Part shown: positions 23,600 to 35,209 of the stretch, in pieces
Position numbering within the stretch: position 1 is the first letter of the stretch
Layout: the number at the start of each line of letters is the position of its first letter
From: Mytilisepta virgata
Lineage: Eukaryota > Mollusca > Bivalvia > Mytilida > Mytilidae
Length of the DNA stretch: 64,000 bases
Assembly (NCBI GenBank): GCA_028015205.1
Contig: CM051520.1
Span: 34,773,528 to 34,837,527 of the forward strand
Reading direction: 5' to 3'
The notes under the pieces: generated by a model
The model's input: only the letters and a program-made list of their open reading frames with translations
What the model was told of the DNA's origin: nothing
The model's database searches: none
Translations under genes and position numbers: made by a program

Positions 23600-25540
23600 A
23601 AGCGACGGTATACATTAAATAGAAAAATTAAGCATTTTCAGTGACAAATCTAAGCAAGTGATCAAATGGGTGTTTGAATTTGGAAAAACCGGAATGAAAG
23701 AAATCTGTGGTGGGGCTTGTATAATATTAAACTAAGCAGGAAAATAGAATATAAAAAGAACACTTGGAAAACGAAATTAATATTTAAAAGCTTAGTTTTT
23801 ATTTCCACTATTTACATGGCAAAATTTACGGTAAACAAAAACACAATGAAGTAATGGTTTATTCCGTAACTACCGTTTATTATTGTCATATACTACTGTA
23901 CATGTTTTATGCCATGATTTACTTAATATTTGAATTCAGATCAAACATCTTATTAAAGATATTTCAATATGAAGAAGAACTAATGTCTAGGAGACAACAG
24001 CCCATCTCAACAATTCACTGACCAAAGATCTAGAGGTCACATGCTATCTCCGGTGAAATGGAAAATTCCAACTAAGTGTCGAGATGAAAATGATGAAACA
24101 CTCTAGTTGATAAATAAGTATGCTCGACATTTGATGGACCATCAATTATTGTTAAGAAACAAAACAGTTTGAAGGGACAAACATGCGAGTGGCCAATGGG
24201 ACGGCGCAGTTAATATAAAAAGAGGGTAGACTTGTTGTGTAGGACAACAAATGCAACGCACTTGAAATGTGCATAGGCAAATAAATTTTCCCGTTGATAT
24301 TGTATGAGAAAACGCGACATTGGAAAAAGTAAATTCTAAAAATCCATGTATTAGTTTTTCTTCTTAGCTATATAATTCTACCTAAATAAGCTTTCTTTAT
24401 TTTGGGCATTAGTAGATGCATTGAAAAGAATAGCATCTAAAGAGAAACACTTTCAGACATCAAGCGCTTTATTTAGATTTTTTCCCTTCATTCCAATGAT
24501 TGTTTTGTTAATTTATCAAAAATAATAATTTCTCTATTCACTACACCAACATGCTGTGCTAGAATATTCAGCACACCAATTAAACACACAGAGAAATACA
24601 TATTCATGTAACCAAATTCGGGCGATTTGCGATTATTTGTTCAGTCCGAAGTACAATATTATAATGTGATAGTCGTATATATACTGCTCATTATCAAAGC
24701 CTTGGCGTATTCGAGCTTCGAACCTGTTAAACAAAAATGTATATGAAGAACACTAATATAGCTTTCAGATGCAACCAAAATGGGACAGTGAGTGGAATTG
24801 ATTGGTAAAGAAGTCAACTGTTTTAAGTCTTTAAGGATTTGGCAAAATATACATGTTATATATACATGTAAGGATGTGTAAATGTTTAACCCACAATTCC
24901 TGAATGCGCCGTCAAAATGACAAATAAATCAACAACTTACACTATCCATTTTATATATGCTATCTTCACCTGGCGTGGGTATTTTTATGCGACCATTTTG
25001 GCATATTCCTCATTGCCTTCAACTTATCTAACATTATTTGAGACAGGATGGGGATAGTTGGTATGTAATTATCACCGTGCCGAAAGTTCGAAACTTTGGA
25101 CTTTGCCTCGAGGCCACAAGATAAATGTATTTCTCTTAAAAACAAACAAAAAATGACCCGTGGAAACAGTCCAAACAGAACAAAATCGAATATCCTCGAA
25201 CTCGTATTAAGGTATTATGCTAAAAGTTTTCGAATTCTGATGTTTGATCTGCGGCAAGAAATAGAGTGAAAATGTATTTCAAGGTATCAAGTAATTAATG
25301 AAATTTTCTAAAGTAGTAGGGATAGAAAGTTGGAACTTAAATCACAACTGAGGTTAGATATGCTAACTTGACCAAAGGCGTCAGCATTTCCATGCGGCCC
25401 ATTGAGGCATATTCCTAAGGCAGTTGAAAAAGCAAAACATCGTTTCCCTGAAATCCACTTTCACAATCTGCGATTCGATCGTGAAAACTGGTAAATCATT
25501 AATAATACGACATTCATGAAACGTGTCTGCTGTAATAATT
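23600..25540. other. AT-rich sequence, no gene seen
   Basis: No ORF of note, no splice-bounded open block that continues the HEPN gene in phase 1, and no recognised repeat. Short degenerate inverted and direct repeats only. Confidence 0.45.
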
Positions 25541-25574
25541 TCAGTTTTTCAGAAATGTGCAGCCTAGATACGCT

Positions 25575-25990
25575 AGATGCCAGTTTTTTATTTTATTTTA
25601 TTTTATTTTGTTTTCTAAACTACGTCAAGTCGGTCCCAACTTAACGCAACATTTTTTTTTCAAAGAGTGTCAAATAGTAGGACCAATTTATGTCGTTTTG
25701 AAAAAAAAATCAAATTGTGTAAAAAAAACTAGAACAGTTTCAAAATGACTTGAACGTGGTTTTTTTTTCAAAATAAGTCCGTAAGTGCGTCAAAAGTCGG
25801 TACCAACTTAACACGAATTATTTTTTGAATGCGCCAAACCTTTGTTCCTGCTTCACATAATTTTATATATATTTTTTAAAGTGCTTCAAAAGTAAGGACC
25901 CAGTTACATTTTTAAATCAACAATTATGGCTAATTTGACAAAATTTAATTTGTTTTCAAAATGCGTTAAAAATTAAGGTCTAAAAGAACC
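25575..25990. repeat. Degenerate tandem repeat with T- and A-runs
   Basis: Phrases of the type 'gtca.agtcggtaccaacttaac', followed by a poly-T run and 'aa.tgcgtcaaaa', recur at about 25625, 25675, 25780, 25875 and 25965. Units are irregular, roughly 60-110 bp. The leading ATTTT repeats form a short microsatellite. Confidence 0.5.
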
Positions 25991-26089
25991 TAAAATAGAA
26001 AACGATCAGTTGATCAAAATTTACCGTAAAATGTTTAAAGGCTACGAGCATATGTATGGCCTGATCGCTTCTCTTTTTATTGTATATTA

Positions 26090-27075
26090 ATAACATTGTA
26101 GACAACTGTTCAAGTTTATATCGCGCTTGTTTGCCGATGATATCTCACTTTCATATTCGGAAATTGAAGTATATCTAAATTCAGACTTTCAAGTAATTTT
26201 TTATTGGTCTAAGCAGTGGTTGGTAAATTTCATTCCTAAATGGTGGTTTTTTTTTTACTTTTAGAACAGCTTATAAACCTACCACTGTTTTTAACGGCGA
26301 ACTCATAACATGTGTGGACATCCACAAACATTTAGGAATAACATTTAGTTCAGATTGTAAATGGAGCTGTCATATTAACAATATTGTACAAAGCAAATCT
26401 AAACAATTGCCCTTACTACACTTTTTTGATACCATTTTTGATGCGCAAGATGTGCACATTTCGTCGATTTAAGTTTCATCAGTTGTGCTCAATCCTAAAA
26501 TTCTGAAAACCAAAACAACAATCCAAAAAGTTGAAGAGCAAATTCGAAAATGCAAAAATATTCAAAAACTGTAAATCCAAAAACCATCTAAGGACAGGGC
26601 TACAATTTTGTGCTAAAATAGTATCAATTTTGGGTAAGTATCGAAATACCAGCTACTGAGCTGGTGAAAATTACGTAAAGTTTAGTTTACTCTCAACAGG
26701 CAAAACCTGGAAAATTTTATATTTCATTTATAGTTCCTATGTTAGAATACGCATGTGAATTATGGGATGGGTGTAATAACTAAGATATCAGTAAAATTGA
26801 AGGAATCCAAATCGAGGCAGCTAGAATTGTCATAGATTTGCCTAATTATAAACTTGCAAGTATTGAATCGTTATATTTTGAGAGAGGTTAGGAATCAAGA
26901 GTCAAGAAGACGCAGAAGGAAATTGGAGATGTTTTATAAAGTTTATCATAATAATTGTCCATCTTATTTACAAGACTGTTTAAATTCTTTTCCTCCACGA
27001 AATCCCGACTTTATTTTAAAGAATAATAGTAACTACAGATACATATACCCACTTACTCGTCTTCAGTTTGACTAA
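26090..27075 (+). pseudogene. Non-LTR retrotransposon (CR1/L2-like) RT relic
   Basis: A frame through 26110-26250 reads RLFADDISLSYSE with the catalytic FADD box at 26130-26141, then FYWSKQWLVNF. A further frame gives VDIHKHLGITFSSDCKW, the usual 'kyLGv.l...l.w' block. After a disrupted part (26440-26700), a 73-codon frame to 27075 carries RRRRRKLEMFYKVYHN and a conserved C-terminal tail. Several stops and frameshifts and a foreign insert near 26440-26600 make it a dead copy. The SINE downstream carries its own target-site duplication and so inserted separately. Confidence 0.75.
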
Positions 27076-27174
27076 AATTCAAAGTTGGGTACTCAAAGTC
27101 CTTTGGTAAATGTCTTCATCGCTCTATAACTTGAGAACCATTTGTAGTTAAGTCATGATTCCATCTCGGTTTAG

Positions 27175-27535
27175 GACCGCCTCGGTGGTCTCGTGGTAGC
27201 GTGCTCGCCCCGAGTGCGGAAGGTCGCGGGTTCGATCCCCGGCCGGGTCAAAACCAAAGACATTAAAATTGGCATTTGCTGCTTCTCCGCCAAGCACGCG
27301 GCATCTAGGAGTAAGAGCAAAGACTGGTCGGCTCGAAGTCAGTATAATGTGTCCGAGTGAGGTGATATGTCTTCCTGCGGACAGTCACCTCGTGAGCTAG
27401 CACATTAAAAATCCGACTTAGCGTGTCGGTCTAGTACAAAGCAGGGATCATATTCATTATCATATCAACATGTTCTCGTCCTGATATGCACCTGGTTGCC
27501 AGTGGACGTTAAACAACATTCATCCATCCATCCAT
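27175..27535 (+). mobile_element. tRNA-derived SINE, full length, 14-bp target-site duplication
   Basis: The 5' tRNA-like head (27178-27250) has an A-box-like TGGTCTCGTGGTAGC and a perfect B box GGTTCGATCCC, so internal RNA polymerase III promotion is expected. A conserved body follows ('taagagcaaagactggtcgg', 'tgtcttcctgcggacagtcacctcgtga'). The tail is a CATC repeat. Identical 14-bp duplications CCATCTCGGTTTAG flank it (27161-27174 and 27536-27549), proving target-primed insertion. Fragments of the same family occur at 43381-43412 and 50595-50800. It is not a functional tRNA gene because the acceptor and anticodon parts do not form a full cloverleaf. Confidence 0.93.
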
Positions 27536-27549
27536 CCATCTCGGTTTAG

Positions 27550-29020
27550 AAAAACATTTTCCACAACTAGAATTAATTACAGTATATGGTGTTCCTATTC
27601 TTACCGATAGTAGTATATACCTTTTTGTTGTCAGGTGAAACGGAGGTGTCGGCTTTTCACGTGACATTACATACATTATGAGATAGATTGTTTCAGAATT
27701 AAAAGACAGATTGATGTACATGAATAATACTATAACAATCCATTCAAACTGAAGAAAAATGTTCTTTTGAATGCAAAACACTTCAATCTAAACTCAGAAA
27801 ATTTACACAATGAATTTTAATTCCGGTAAATGTTTGTCTGGATGTGTAGGTAGGTCAGTTCTCATATTTCTATGTCAGTAACTGCTACAAAATCAATCGG
27901 AATTCATTCATAACACTGGCTTCATATACTTGATTAGAGATAAATTAAGGCATTAAATGTTTACAACCTAAATAGATAAGACAGTTTGTCCCTAACTGAT
28001 AAGAGTTTACGCATGCTTAACTTGAAGAACTAATAAAAACTGATTTTCTATCTACTGAATGCAGAATTTATTTTCCCTGTTTTATTTTATTGTTTCCTGA
28101 AACATGACGGACATGATTCAATATTTGAAATATCACATATTTTTTGTCGTAATTTAGAATTTTTTAATGCATGTATTATTGCGCCGACCGGTCATCGTCT
28201 GTGTTTCATGTTGAATTGGACTTGATTCAATCTGTACCTCTTTGGCTCTGGCATATGTCCTTTTCAAATGTACTGTATTTATAAACTCAACTAAACAGTA
28301 AGCTTTTATGTGGCTATGTTTTAATTATTGTATTGAAAATAAATTGCTCCACTACTAACATGACTAACGCACTGGTTAATGCCAATGCACTGCGTTCCTA
28401 ACTCAGTAGTATTAAACAGTGACCGAAATATCGATGACCCATATTTATAGTTAACTGTACATGTATGTAACTTATATGTATGTCAAGAGTTCAATTCTTC
28501 CGTGTTATATTATATTCGCGGGATTATATTACGTTACCTGTAATAATAGTTTCTCCTAGTCTTGACGTGTTTTAATCGGTGTGATGAAAATATAATATTT
28601 TTAACCACTTCTAGGTGATTAAATTTCTACGTGGGAATTACCGCCGTTTTTTTCTACAGTTATTGGAACGATAAACTAGAGCAGCCCCGAAATGGCGTTG
28701 AAAATCGAAAATTTAACTATCTTGGGTGGAGAAATTCCATAAAACCCTCGTACCTGAAGGAGAATCTATAGTTATCTTTTAACAATGATTAGTTACTAAA
28801 TATTATCCTAAATAAACATAGCAGCATTTGTACAGTTATCAAATTAACATGAAACGAAAATTCCAAAAAGATAATGACGGATCAGCGCAATAATACATGT
28901 ATTAACAAATTATAAATTATGACAAAAAATATGTTATATTTTCAAAATTTATCTTTCATTTAGACTATATAATCACTGTTTGTTAACAACACATTTTTCT
29001 TATGAATGTGTTATTATACA
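27550..29020. other. AT-rich sequence, no gene seen
   Basis: No protein-like frame or structured repeat is recognised. A 90-codon minus frame (27509-27781) partly overlaps the SINE tail and is not gene-like. Confidence 0.45.
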
Positions 29021-29026
29021 TTTATT

Positions 29027-29151
29027 GACTTTGATATAGGTTAATACCTGGTTTTATCAACCCTGAAAAAATTATATCCACCGAGCCAACGGCGAGTGTG
29101 GATATTATTTTTGAGGGTTGATAAAACCTGGTATTAACCTATACCAAAGTC
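29027..29151. repeat. Foldback element with GAGCCAACGGCGAG centre
   Basis: Arms of 55 bp (29027-29081 and 29098-29151) match with few differences (TAGGTTAATACCTGGTTTTA against TAAAACCTGGTATTAACCTA). The 16-nt centre is GC-rich. Looser outer inverted segments (TATTATATGAC near 29166 and GTCATATAATA near 29515) suggest a larger element of about 28990-29530, duplicated internally. Confidence 0.8.
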
Positions 29152-29534
29152 GATGAATGTTTTATTATATGACTGTTTTTTATGTTTTATTATATGACTG
29201 TTTTTACTTTTACTCTGCAAGTTTCTAATAAAAAAAAGAATAACAGTATCAATTTATTTCAACAATAACAAGTTAACAGTGAAAGAACGATTTTGATTGG
29301 CTGATATTTTAAATTCAACCAATCAAATTAATGCTTGTTTCCTAATGTTGAATTCTATTTTTAACGACTGGAAAGTGATAATTTTTTTCTATTTTTAGCC
29401 ACTCAAAAGTCAAAACCTTTATATCACTCTATTTTTAACTACTTTGAAGTTAACATATCCTTTGCATTATACTTTTCATGGTATCCTGGGCCAATCAAAA
29501 TCAAGATAAATATTTGTCATATAATATAACTAAT

Positions 29535-31050
29535 ACACATATTTTGATGAACTATTTTCCTCCGACTACGAGGGGGTAGTTGGGCCTAGTCCGAAGGCAA
29601 AGATAAGAATATATCAAGAATTGTTAACATGCATTGTCAAACAATGAAAACCAGACTGATACGGGCCGTAAATTGTCATTTGTCCTGGGATTGCCATTTG
29701 TCCACGGCCGCAGATTCTTACCTTAGGTTCCACTATAAAATTAGCATTTTATTTCTTGTTTAGTTTCGGAAAATACGTTTCAAATTTTTAAAACTGATGG
29801 TTAAAATTAGCTGATAATTATGATTTCTAACCATGAAGCTGATTTATGCTCAAAGATAGGATGTTTGAAAATTAACATAATCTCATTTGGATATTGTTTA
29901 TGCATTGACCTAAGGGGCATCTTCATCTGACTTTGTAGATCAGCATCTTTTGTGGGTTTTTTTTGTAAGTGTGAAAATTTTGCACGAAGTTTTGAAATGT
30001 AAATTACGAAAAATAAGCCGAAAAACCTGCACTATTTGATTTATTTATTAAATGGCCCACTGCTATGTTTGATTTATGCCATATGTCATATCCATTGAAA
30101 TTCTACATTGTCCTAGAATTGGGTCTCTACAATGCATTTTGCACAATATTTTGGCGTTTCGTTGCTATGGGGGAAATTGTTAAGTTTGCTGGACCGGCTC
30201 AAGTTGTGCCGTATATTGTATATATATATATATGTATGGGTCTAAAAACCAAAATAAAGTGAGGATTGTGCATGACATACAAGTGGCTAAAATTCAACTC
30301 AAAATGACAATTGTATATATAGTACTACCTTTAGGCTATTAGTAGCCAGCTAATAAGTACATGTAATACAATACCCATGAAATCTTTATTTTATTAAATG
30401 ATTTTATTTGACTTTTGAAAATACAAATATGAGGGGTATCTTCTGTGACGTAATTGTTGTCAAATGTCCTTAGCAACCAGATTATGTATTTTTCAACAAT
30501 CCGCAATGAAACAATATAAGAACATGACTATAGTTCATATGCAGTAATAGTGAAAAAATACACTTTCCACTATCCATTTGTATATAGAAGGAGACAAATA
30601 TTGTTGAGAAATATATGTTCATTTGATTTTCTATCAATTCAAACTCTTGCAAATCATGCAAATGTTATCCAAAGAACTACAGTACCAGTAAGCTGGTAAC
30701 AAGCGGTTATTTTCATACATACCAATGCTCTGAATTTCTCCAAAACCTCCTGAAATTTGACCCCATTACCGGGTTACCTAGTTGAATGTAATATTCTGCA
30801 GGATTTCTCATTTCCCAGGAATTTATTCGGTGCTTATACTTATAATAATGTAACATAGACAACTTCCTTCTCCAAATGAAGTCACCACGAGGTCTTCATC
30901 ACAGTGGATACCATATGTATTTAAATCTTGTGTTTTCATTACTGCTGTTCCAGTCAAAATATCAAGAATTAAGATAACATTTTACATCAAAATAAAGTAA
31001 TCTCCATAAACATTTATTCAAATTTTTGCACGACGCAAACAACTTCTAAA
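29535..31050. other. AT-rich sequence, no gene seen
   Basis: No coherent frame is seen. A short (TA)n tract lies at 30216-30234. The CTAC/GAAGG-rich block at 29565-29605 resembles the GC centres of the foldbacks but has no matching arms that I could find. Confidence 0.4.
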
Positions 31051-31065
31051 TACCTTAACATCGTT

Positions 31066-31360
31066 TTCGCCGATGGGCTTCGCCCTGGACCCACTGGAGA
31101 CCTTGAGCGGTCCCCAGGTGCCCAGACCCCTTGCTAAAATCATGGTGAAATCTACATTGACAAATGACCTTGAATAGGGTGCTGACAGGTGAATGGGGCT
31201 GCACTTGAATTGTGTAAAAAAATGGACGTGTAAAACATGTACCGATTGAATTTATATAATAGAAACTAGACATTGAACCCGCGCGAGCGCGGGAAAATAA
31301 GCATTTTTTTGTGGTGGCCATATTGACTTTAAAAAGTTGTTGCGGCCATGTCATTCATGG
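31066..31360. repeat. GC-rich block with two short palindromes
   Basis: It contains GGGCTTCGCCC (31075-31085) and CCCGCGCGAGCGCGGG (31278-31293), each a tight hairpin in otherwise AT-rich DNA. YY1-like GGTGGCCATATTG and GCGGCCATG follow at 31314-31350. I read it as part of an unidentified repeat. The minus-strand frame across it has no known protein features. Confidence 0.45.
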
Positions 31361-31989
31361 AACAGGGACTCAAAATGGATGTTATGGCAGGCTTTCCATA
31401 AACTTTCCTGTCAAGTAGGTGGTATCAACTGCTAGTTTCATGTCTATATATGCTGTAGTATTCCACAAATGGATGTTAATGCAAACTTTAACCAAAGTCA
31501 ATGAAGTGTGAAATGTAGGTCAACGTGACCCAATTGTCATATGGCCGTTCGTTACTACCGAAGATGTATCCACTGATGAAGTAGACTGTATGCAACGTAC
31601 AATTACTAAAATGGACCTTAAGGTTCCATCAGTCAAAATCTATGACGAAAACACAACCACATAAATTGTCAATATTTTTATTGTTACAATTAATTCTGAA
31701 CTGGAACTTGATGAAAAGCTTTCATTAAATACACATTTCATAATGCATTACCTTTTCCTTCAAAAGAAATATGAAAATGAAATTATACATGTTGTAGATG
31801 TAAACATTTCCTTAGTGACGGGTGAATTTTTCAAAAGATGAGTTAGGTAGAGCATATTTTGGGAAAATAATTGTTCCATTGTCATCATGGGCAGGGCAAG
31901 CGAGGCTTAATTTTACAAATATTTCCAATAATCAGACGATAAAACGTTTTTAGTGTGTGGCTGCGTATGCTGTCCACGTTTATAAAGAT

Positions 31990-33680
31990 GTCCGAGATAA
32001 ATTTCGTCATTAATTATTGTACAAATTAGCTAATCTAGGAATGGGAAAGCATTTATATTACCCAATAAAAAATATGTTATCAAAGACAAACATTGCTCTT
32101 AAGTTAGAAGGATGTCATTCAGAATATTTCTAAATAAACAGGGGAGTAAAACAAGGGGATTCACTTAGTCCTACTCTTTTCAACATGTTTATAAATGATT
32201 TAAGTTCAAACTTTGACAGGGATGATTGTCAACCTTCAATTCTTCTAAACTCAAAAGTTGGTTCTCTGTCATTTGCAGATGATCTACTTATCATTTCAGA
32301 AAGTAAAGAAGGTCTTCAAACAAGTGTAAATAATTTAAGTGAATATTGTGGAAAGTGGCAGCTAACTTTAAACGTTAAAAAGACGAAAACTATGATAGTT
32401 CAAAATAATTGTATAAATTCTGATTCATTCATCAGTTTTAATGATGAGAGAATTCAAAATACTTTCGAGTATAAATTTTTAGGATGCTTATTAAAAAGCA
32501 ATGGTAATCTAAAGTCTAGTCTAAATGATCTAGCAAAAAAGGCAAGAAAGGTATTATTTTTACTTAGAGAAAAAGCCATGTCTATGGGAAATTTCCCAGT
32601 TAAAGTAATGAATAACTTATTTGATAAATTAATTAGACCAATTTTAACTTATAGTTCTGAGATTTCTTTTATGGACTACTATTTGCCCTTTTATAGGGCA
32701 AAAAAGAGAGCAGCCCAGACAAATAATAGAGTAGATTATATTTCCTTTGTGGATAAAACTTCTTTAGAAAAAGTACACTTAAATTTTTGTAAGTCTCTAT
32801 TAGGGACAAAGAAATCTTCTTCAAATATTGGTGTGAGAACAGAATTAGGAAGATATCCTATTGAAAACTTCATACATAGTCAATCACTTCTATATCTAGC
32901 AAGACTTCACACAAATGATATAAATCCATTGCTCAAAGAATCTTTTGAACTTACTAAAGCACTTGACAATCAAGGCACTTACAGCTGGTACACCTTTGTT
33001 AAAGATATTGTTTCAGAAGTAGAAAATGGAGACAATATTTCTAGTTGCAAGTCATTAAAGGATGTAAAACTTTTGAAATATTCTATAAAAAATGGTGTAA
33101 ATGAGAAATTTAAAAAGATATTTTTAGATAGAATAAATGGATATGATGAAAATAGTAAATTCTATCTATATAAGAAGTTAAATCCATCTCTCAAAGGAGA
33201 GTTTTATCTTACAGATCCATTATTTTCAATTAGAAATATATTCACAAAACTGCGTATTAGTGATCACGACCTCGAAATAGAAAAAGGTCGTTATTATAAA
33301 ATCCCTCGGCAAGATAGAATTTGTAAAATTTGCAAGACTATTGAAGATGAATCTCATTTCATTTTAAAATGTAAAACTAATAGTAAAATAAGGGAAACTT
33401 TGTTTAATAGTCTTAAGCTTGAAAATAGAGAATTTATAAACATGACAGATGATGAAAAACTGGTCTTTTTGCTTAACCCAACAAATAATAAACATATTAG
33501 AATGGTTGGCTTCTTTTTAAAGCAGTCATTAGAACTGAGGGCAGAAGTCTCATAATTCATTTGATTTGTTATAATGTCTGTTATTAATACTTATGCGTAT
33601 AATATTTGTATGTCTTTGTCACAAACTATATGTTTATGTTTAATGACAAATAAAAGTTCTAATATTAATGATAAAGATGA
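31990..33680 (+). pseudogene. Non-LTR retrotransposon RT and C-terminal zinc knuckle, 5'-truncated
   Basis: A 456-codon open frame (32185-33555) begins inside the RT domain at FINDLSSNF and has the catalytic FADD at 32272-32283 in SLSFADDLLIISES. Later come WQLTLNVKKTKTM and FEYKFLGCLLK. Near the end CKICKTIEDESHFILKC gives a C-x2-C-x7-H-x4-C knuckle, typical of LINE ORF2 C termini. The same frame extends upstream to about 31990 and includes RGVKQGDSLSPTLFN, but a TAA at about 32131 interrupts it. No endonuclease domain is present. The element ends in AT-rich DNA near 33680 without a clear tail. It resembles CR1/L2-group elements. The long intact frame suggests a fairly young copy. Confidence 0.85.
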
Positions 33681-33728
33681 CCATTTTGTAAAAATATTTT
33701 TATGTAGGGCTCATGGGGAATTATACAA

Positions 33729-33840
33729 TCTCCCATGCAGATTTGTCGGTCCTTGCTCTCTCCAATCTCCCATGCAGAGTTGTCGGTCCTTGCTCTCTCT
33801 CCAATAGAGCAAGGACCGACAACTCTGCATGGGAGATTGG
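33729..33840. repeat. Perfect 35-bp hairpin, 9-nt loop, plus extra left-arm copy
   Basis: Arms 33762-33796 and 33806-33840 are exact reverse complements (CCAATCTCCCATGCAGAGTT...; AACTCTGCATGGGAGATTGG). The loop is 33797-33805. A near copy of the left arm with one change (CAGATTTG for CAGAGTTG) precedes it at 33729-33764. The outer flanks also partly pair (GGAATTATACAATC against GATTGGGAATTATA). A transcript would form long double-stranded RNA. Confidence 0.9.
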
Positions 33841-33844
33841 GAAT

Positions 33845-35205
33845 TATATTGATATAAGATATATTTAGGCAGGTCACATGACAAATAATGTAAAAATAGA
33901 TAATGGTTGGTTTTAGCACTTTTTGCAAGGTAAACATCCGAGCAATCCAAAAAAAAAAAACAACTAAGTTAGGAATTCCTCTGAACTTTACCTCTTCAAA
34001 GTTCATAACCTTTACAGTTAGGAGAAATTGCGTTATTGTAAAAAAAACAATCCTGAATACATGAAGCGGAAACATCCCCCTCGAAGGAGAATGTTTTCAA
34101 TTTGTTTTATTCTTCTTCCGTATTTTCAAACAAAAATACATTTAAAATATGTGCATACTTGTTTATTTAAATCAATCGGTGTTAAAATGATGCATTCGAG
34201 AACCTTCTAAGGGATATGTTGGGAGAATTCATATCGGAAAAGTGCATACAAATTCAATTTGCACATAAACAAAACTGCAGTTTAAATTTATAAATGCAGA
34301 TTGTCAAGTCCGATAATTACCTTTATAATCTGAACACTACATCGTTTATTTTGAACCACGCGTTTTGCCGCCTATTCGGCTAATTCGTAAATTTGGTATT
34401 ATAGATGGTAGTTTTTTATTTGATTTTTAGTCAATATTACTATTAAATCTTGTAGATGTAAATTAATCAACTACGGACACTTATTTAAGAATGCACAGTC
34501 GTGCACGATGCGGTTTTTGGAACATGACTGAGGTTTTTAATTATTAAACATTACATACTACAGTATTTTTATAACCAACACCTAATATAAAAATCAATAA
34601 TAGGCTTGACATGTCGGAAAATATTAATCTCACAACAGGGAAAGGCAAGACCGGAAAAAGAACTGAGAACTGAGAAATATTTTTCGAGGGCGTCTGAAAT
34701 TTCTTGGTCGTGCACTTTTCAGCGGGTGGTAAAAGGTTACGTGCAAAGTATTTGCTGTTTTTTATTTAACATGTTTTGTTTGAAGGTCGTTTTTCACAGT
34801 GTTTTGTGCAAATTGATAAAAAATTCAAATTGCAAGCCAAATTTTAAATTTTCTTTCATCGTGCAAATACATTTTATTTCCCGTTCGTCCGTGCACAGCA
34901 CCAAGCTTCCAATCTAGGTACAAAGCATCAGTGTGATTTTAACTACAAAAAGATGAGAAAAAAATTCTTAAGAAAATGGGTTTATGTACAAAGTCAGAAA
35001 ATGACAATTTTTGCAATTTATTTCTTCCTTTTGGTATAGTTACGCGTGCCTTTCTATATACATAATTACTTAGAATTTTTGTCAGACTTTGTAATTGTTT
35101 ATTTCTGTTATAATTCCAATGTTGTTTTCTAAACATTAAATGCAGTAATTTCAATGGCTAACAACAACTTCCGGTAAAATGTTTATAACTTGATAAATTC
35201 CATTC
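33845..35205. other. AT-rich sequence, no supported gene
   Basis: Open frames of 60-136 codons occur on both strands. The minus 33665-34075 frame runs through the hairpin. None has a recognisable domain. No RNA gene is seen. Confidence 0.4.
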
Positions 35206-35209
35206 ATGA

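Noticed and set aside
27178..27250. A possible tRNA gene.
   Set aside because: A and B boxes are present, but the sequence continues into a SINE body with a tail and target-site duplications, and no cloverleaf closes.
20526..31050. Search for NACHT or other P-loop exons that would continue the HEPN gene.
   Set aside because: No GxxGK[ST]-type open block with matching phase was found on the plus strand. The gene is left open-ended.
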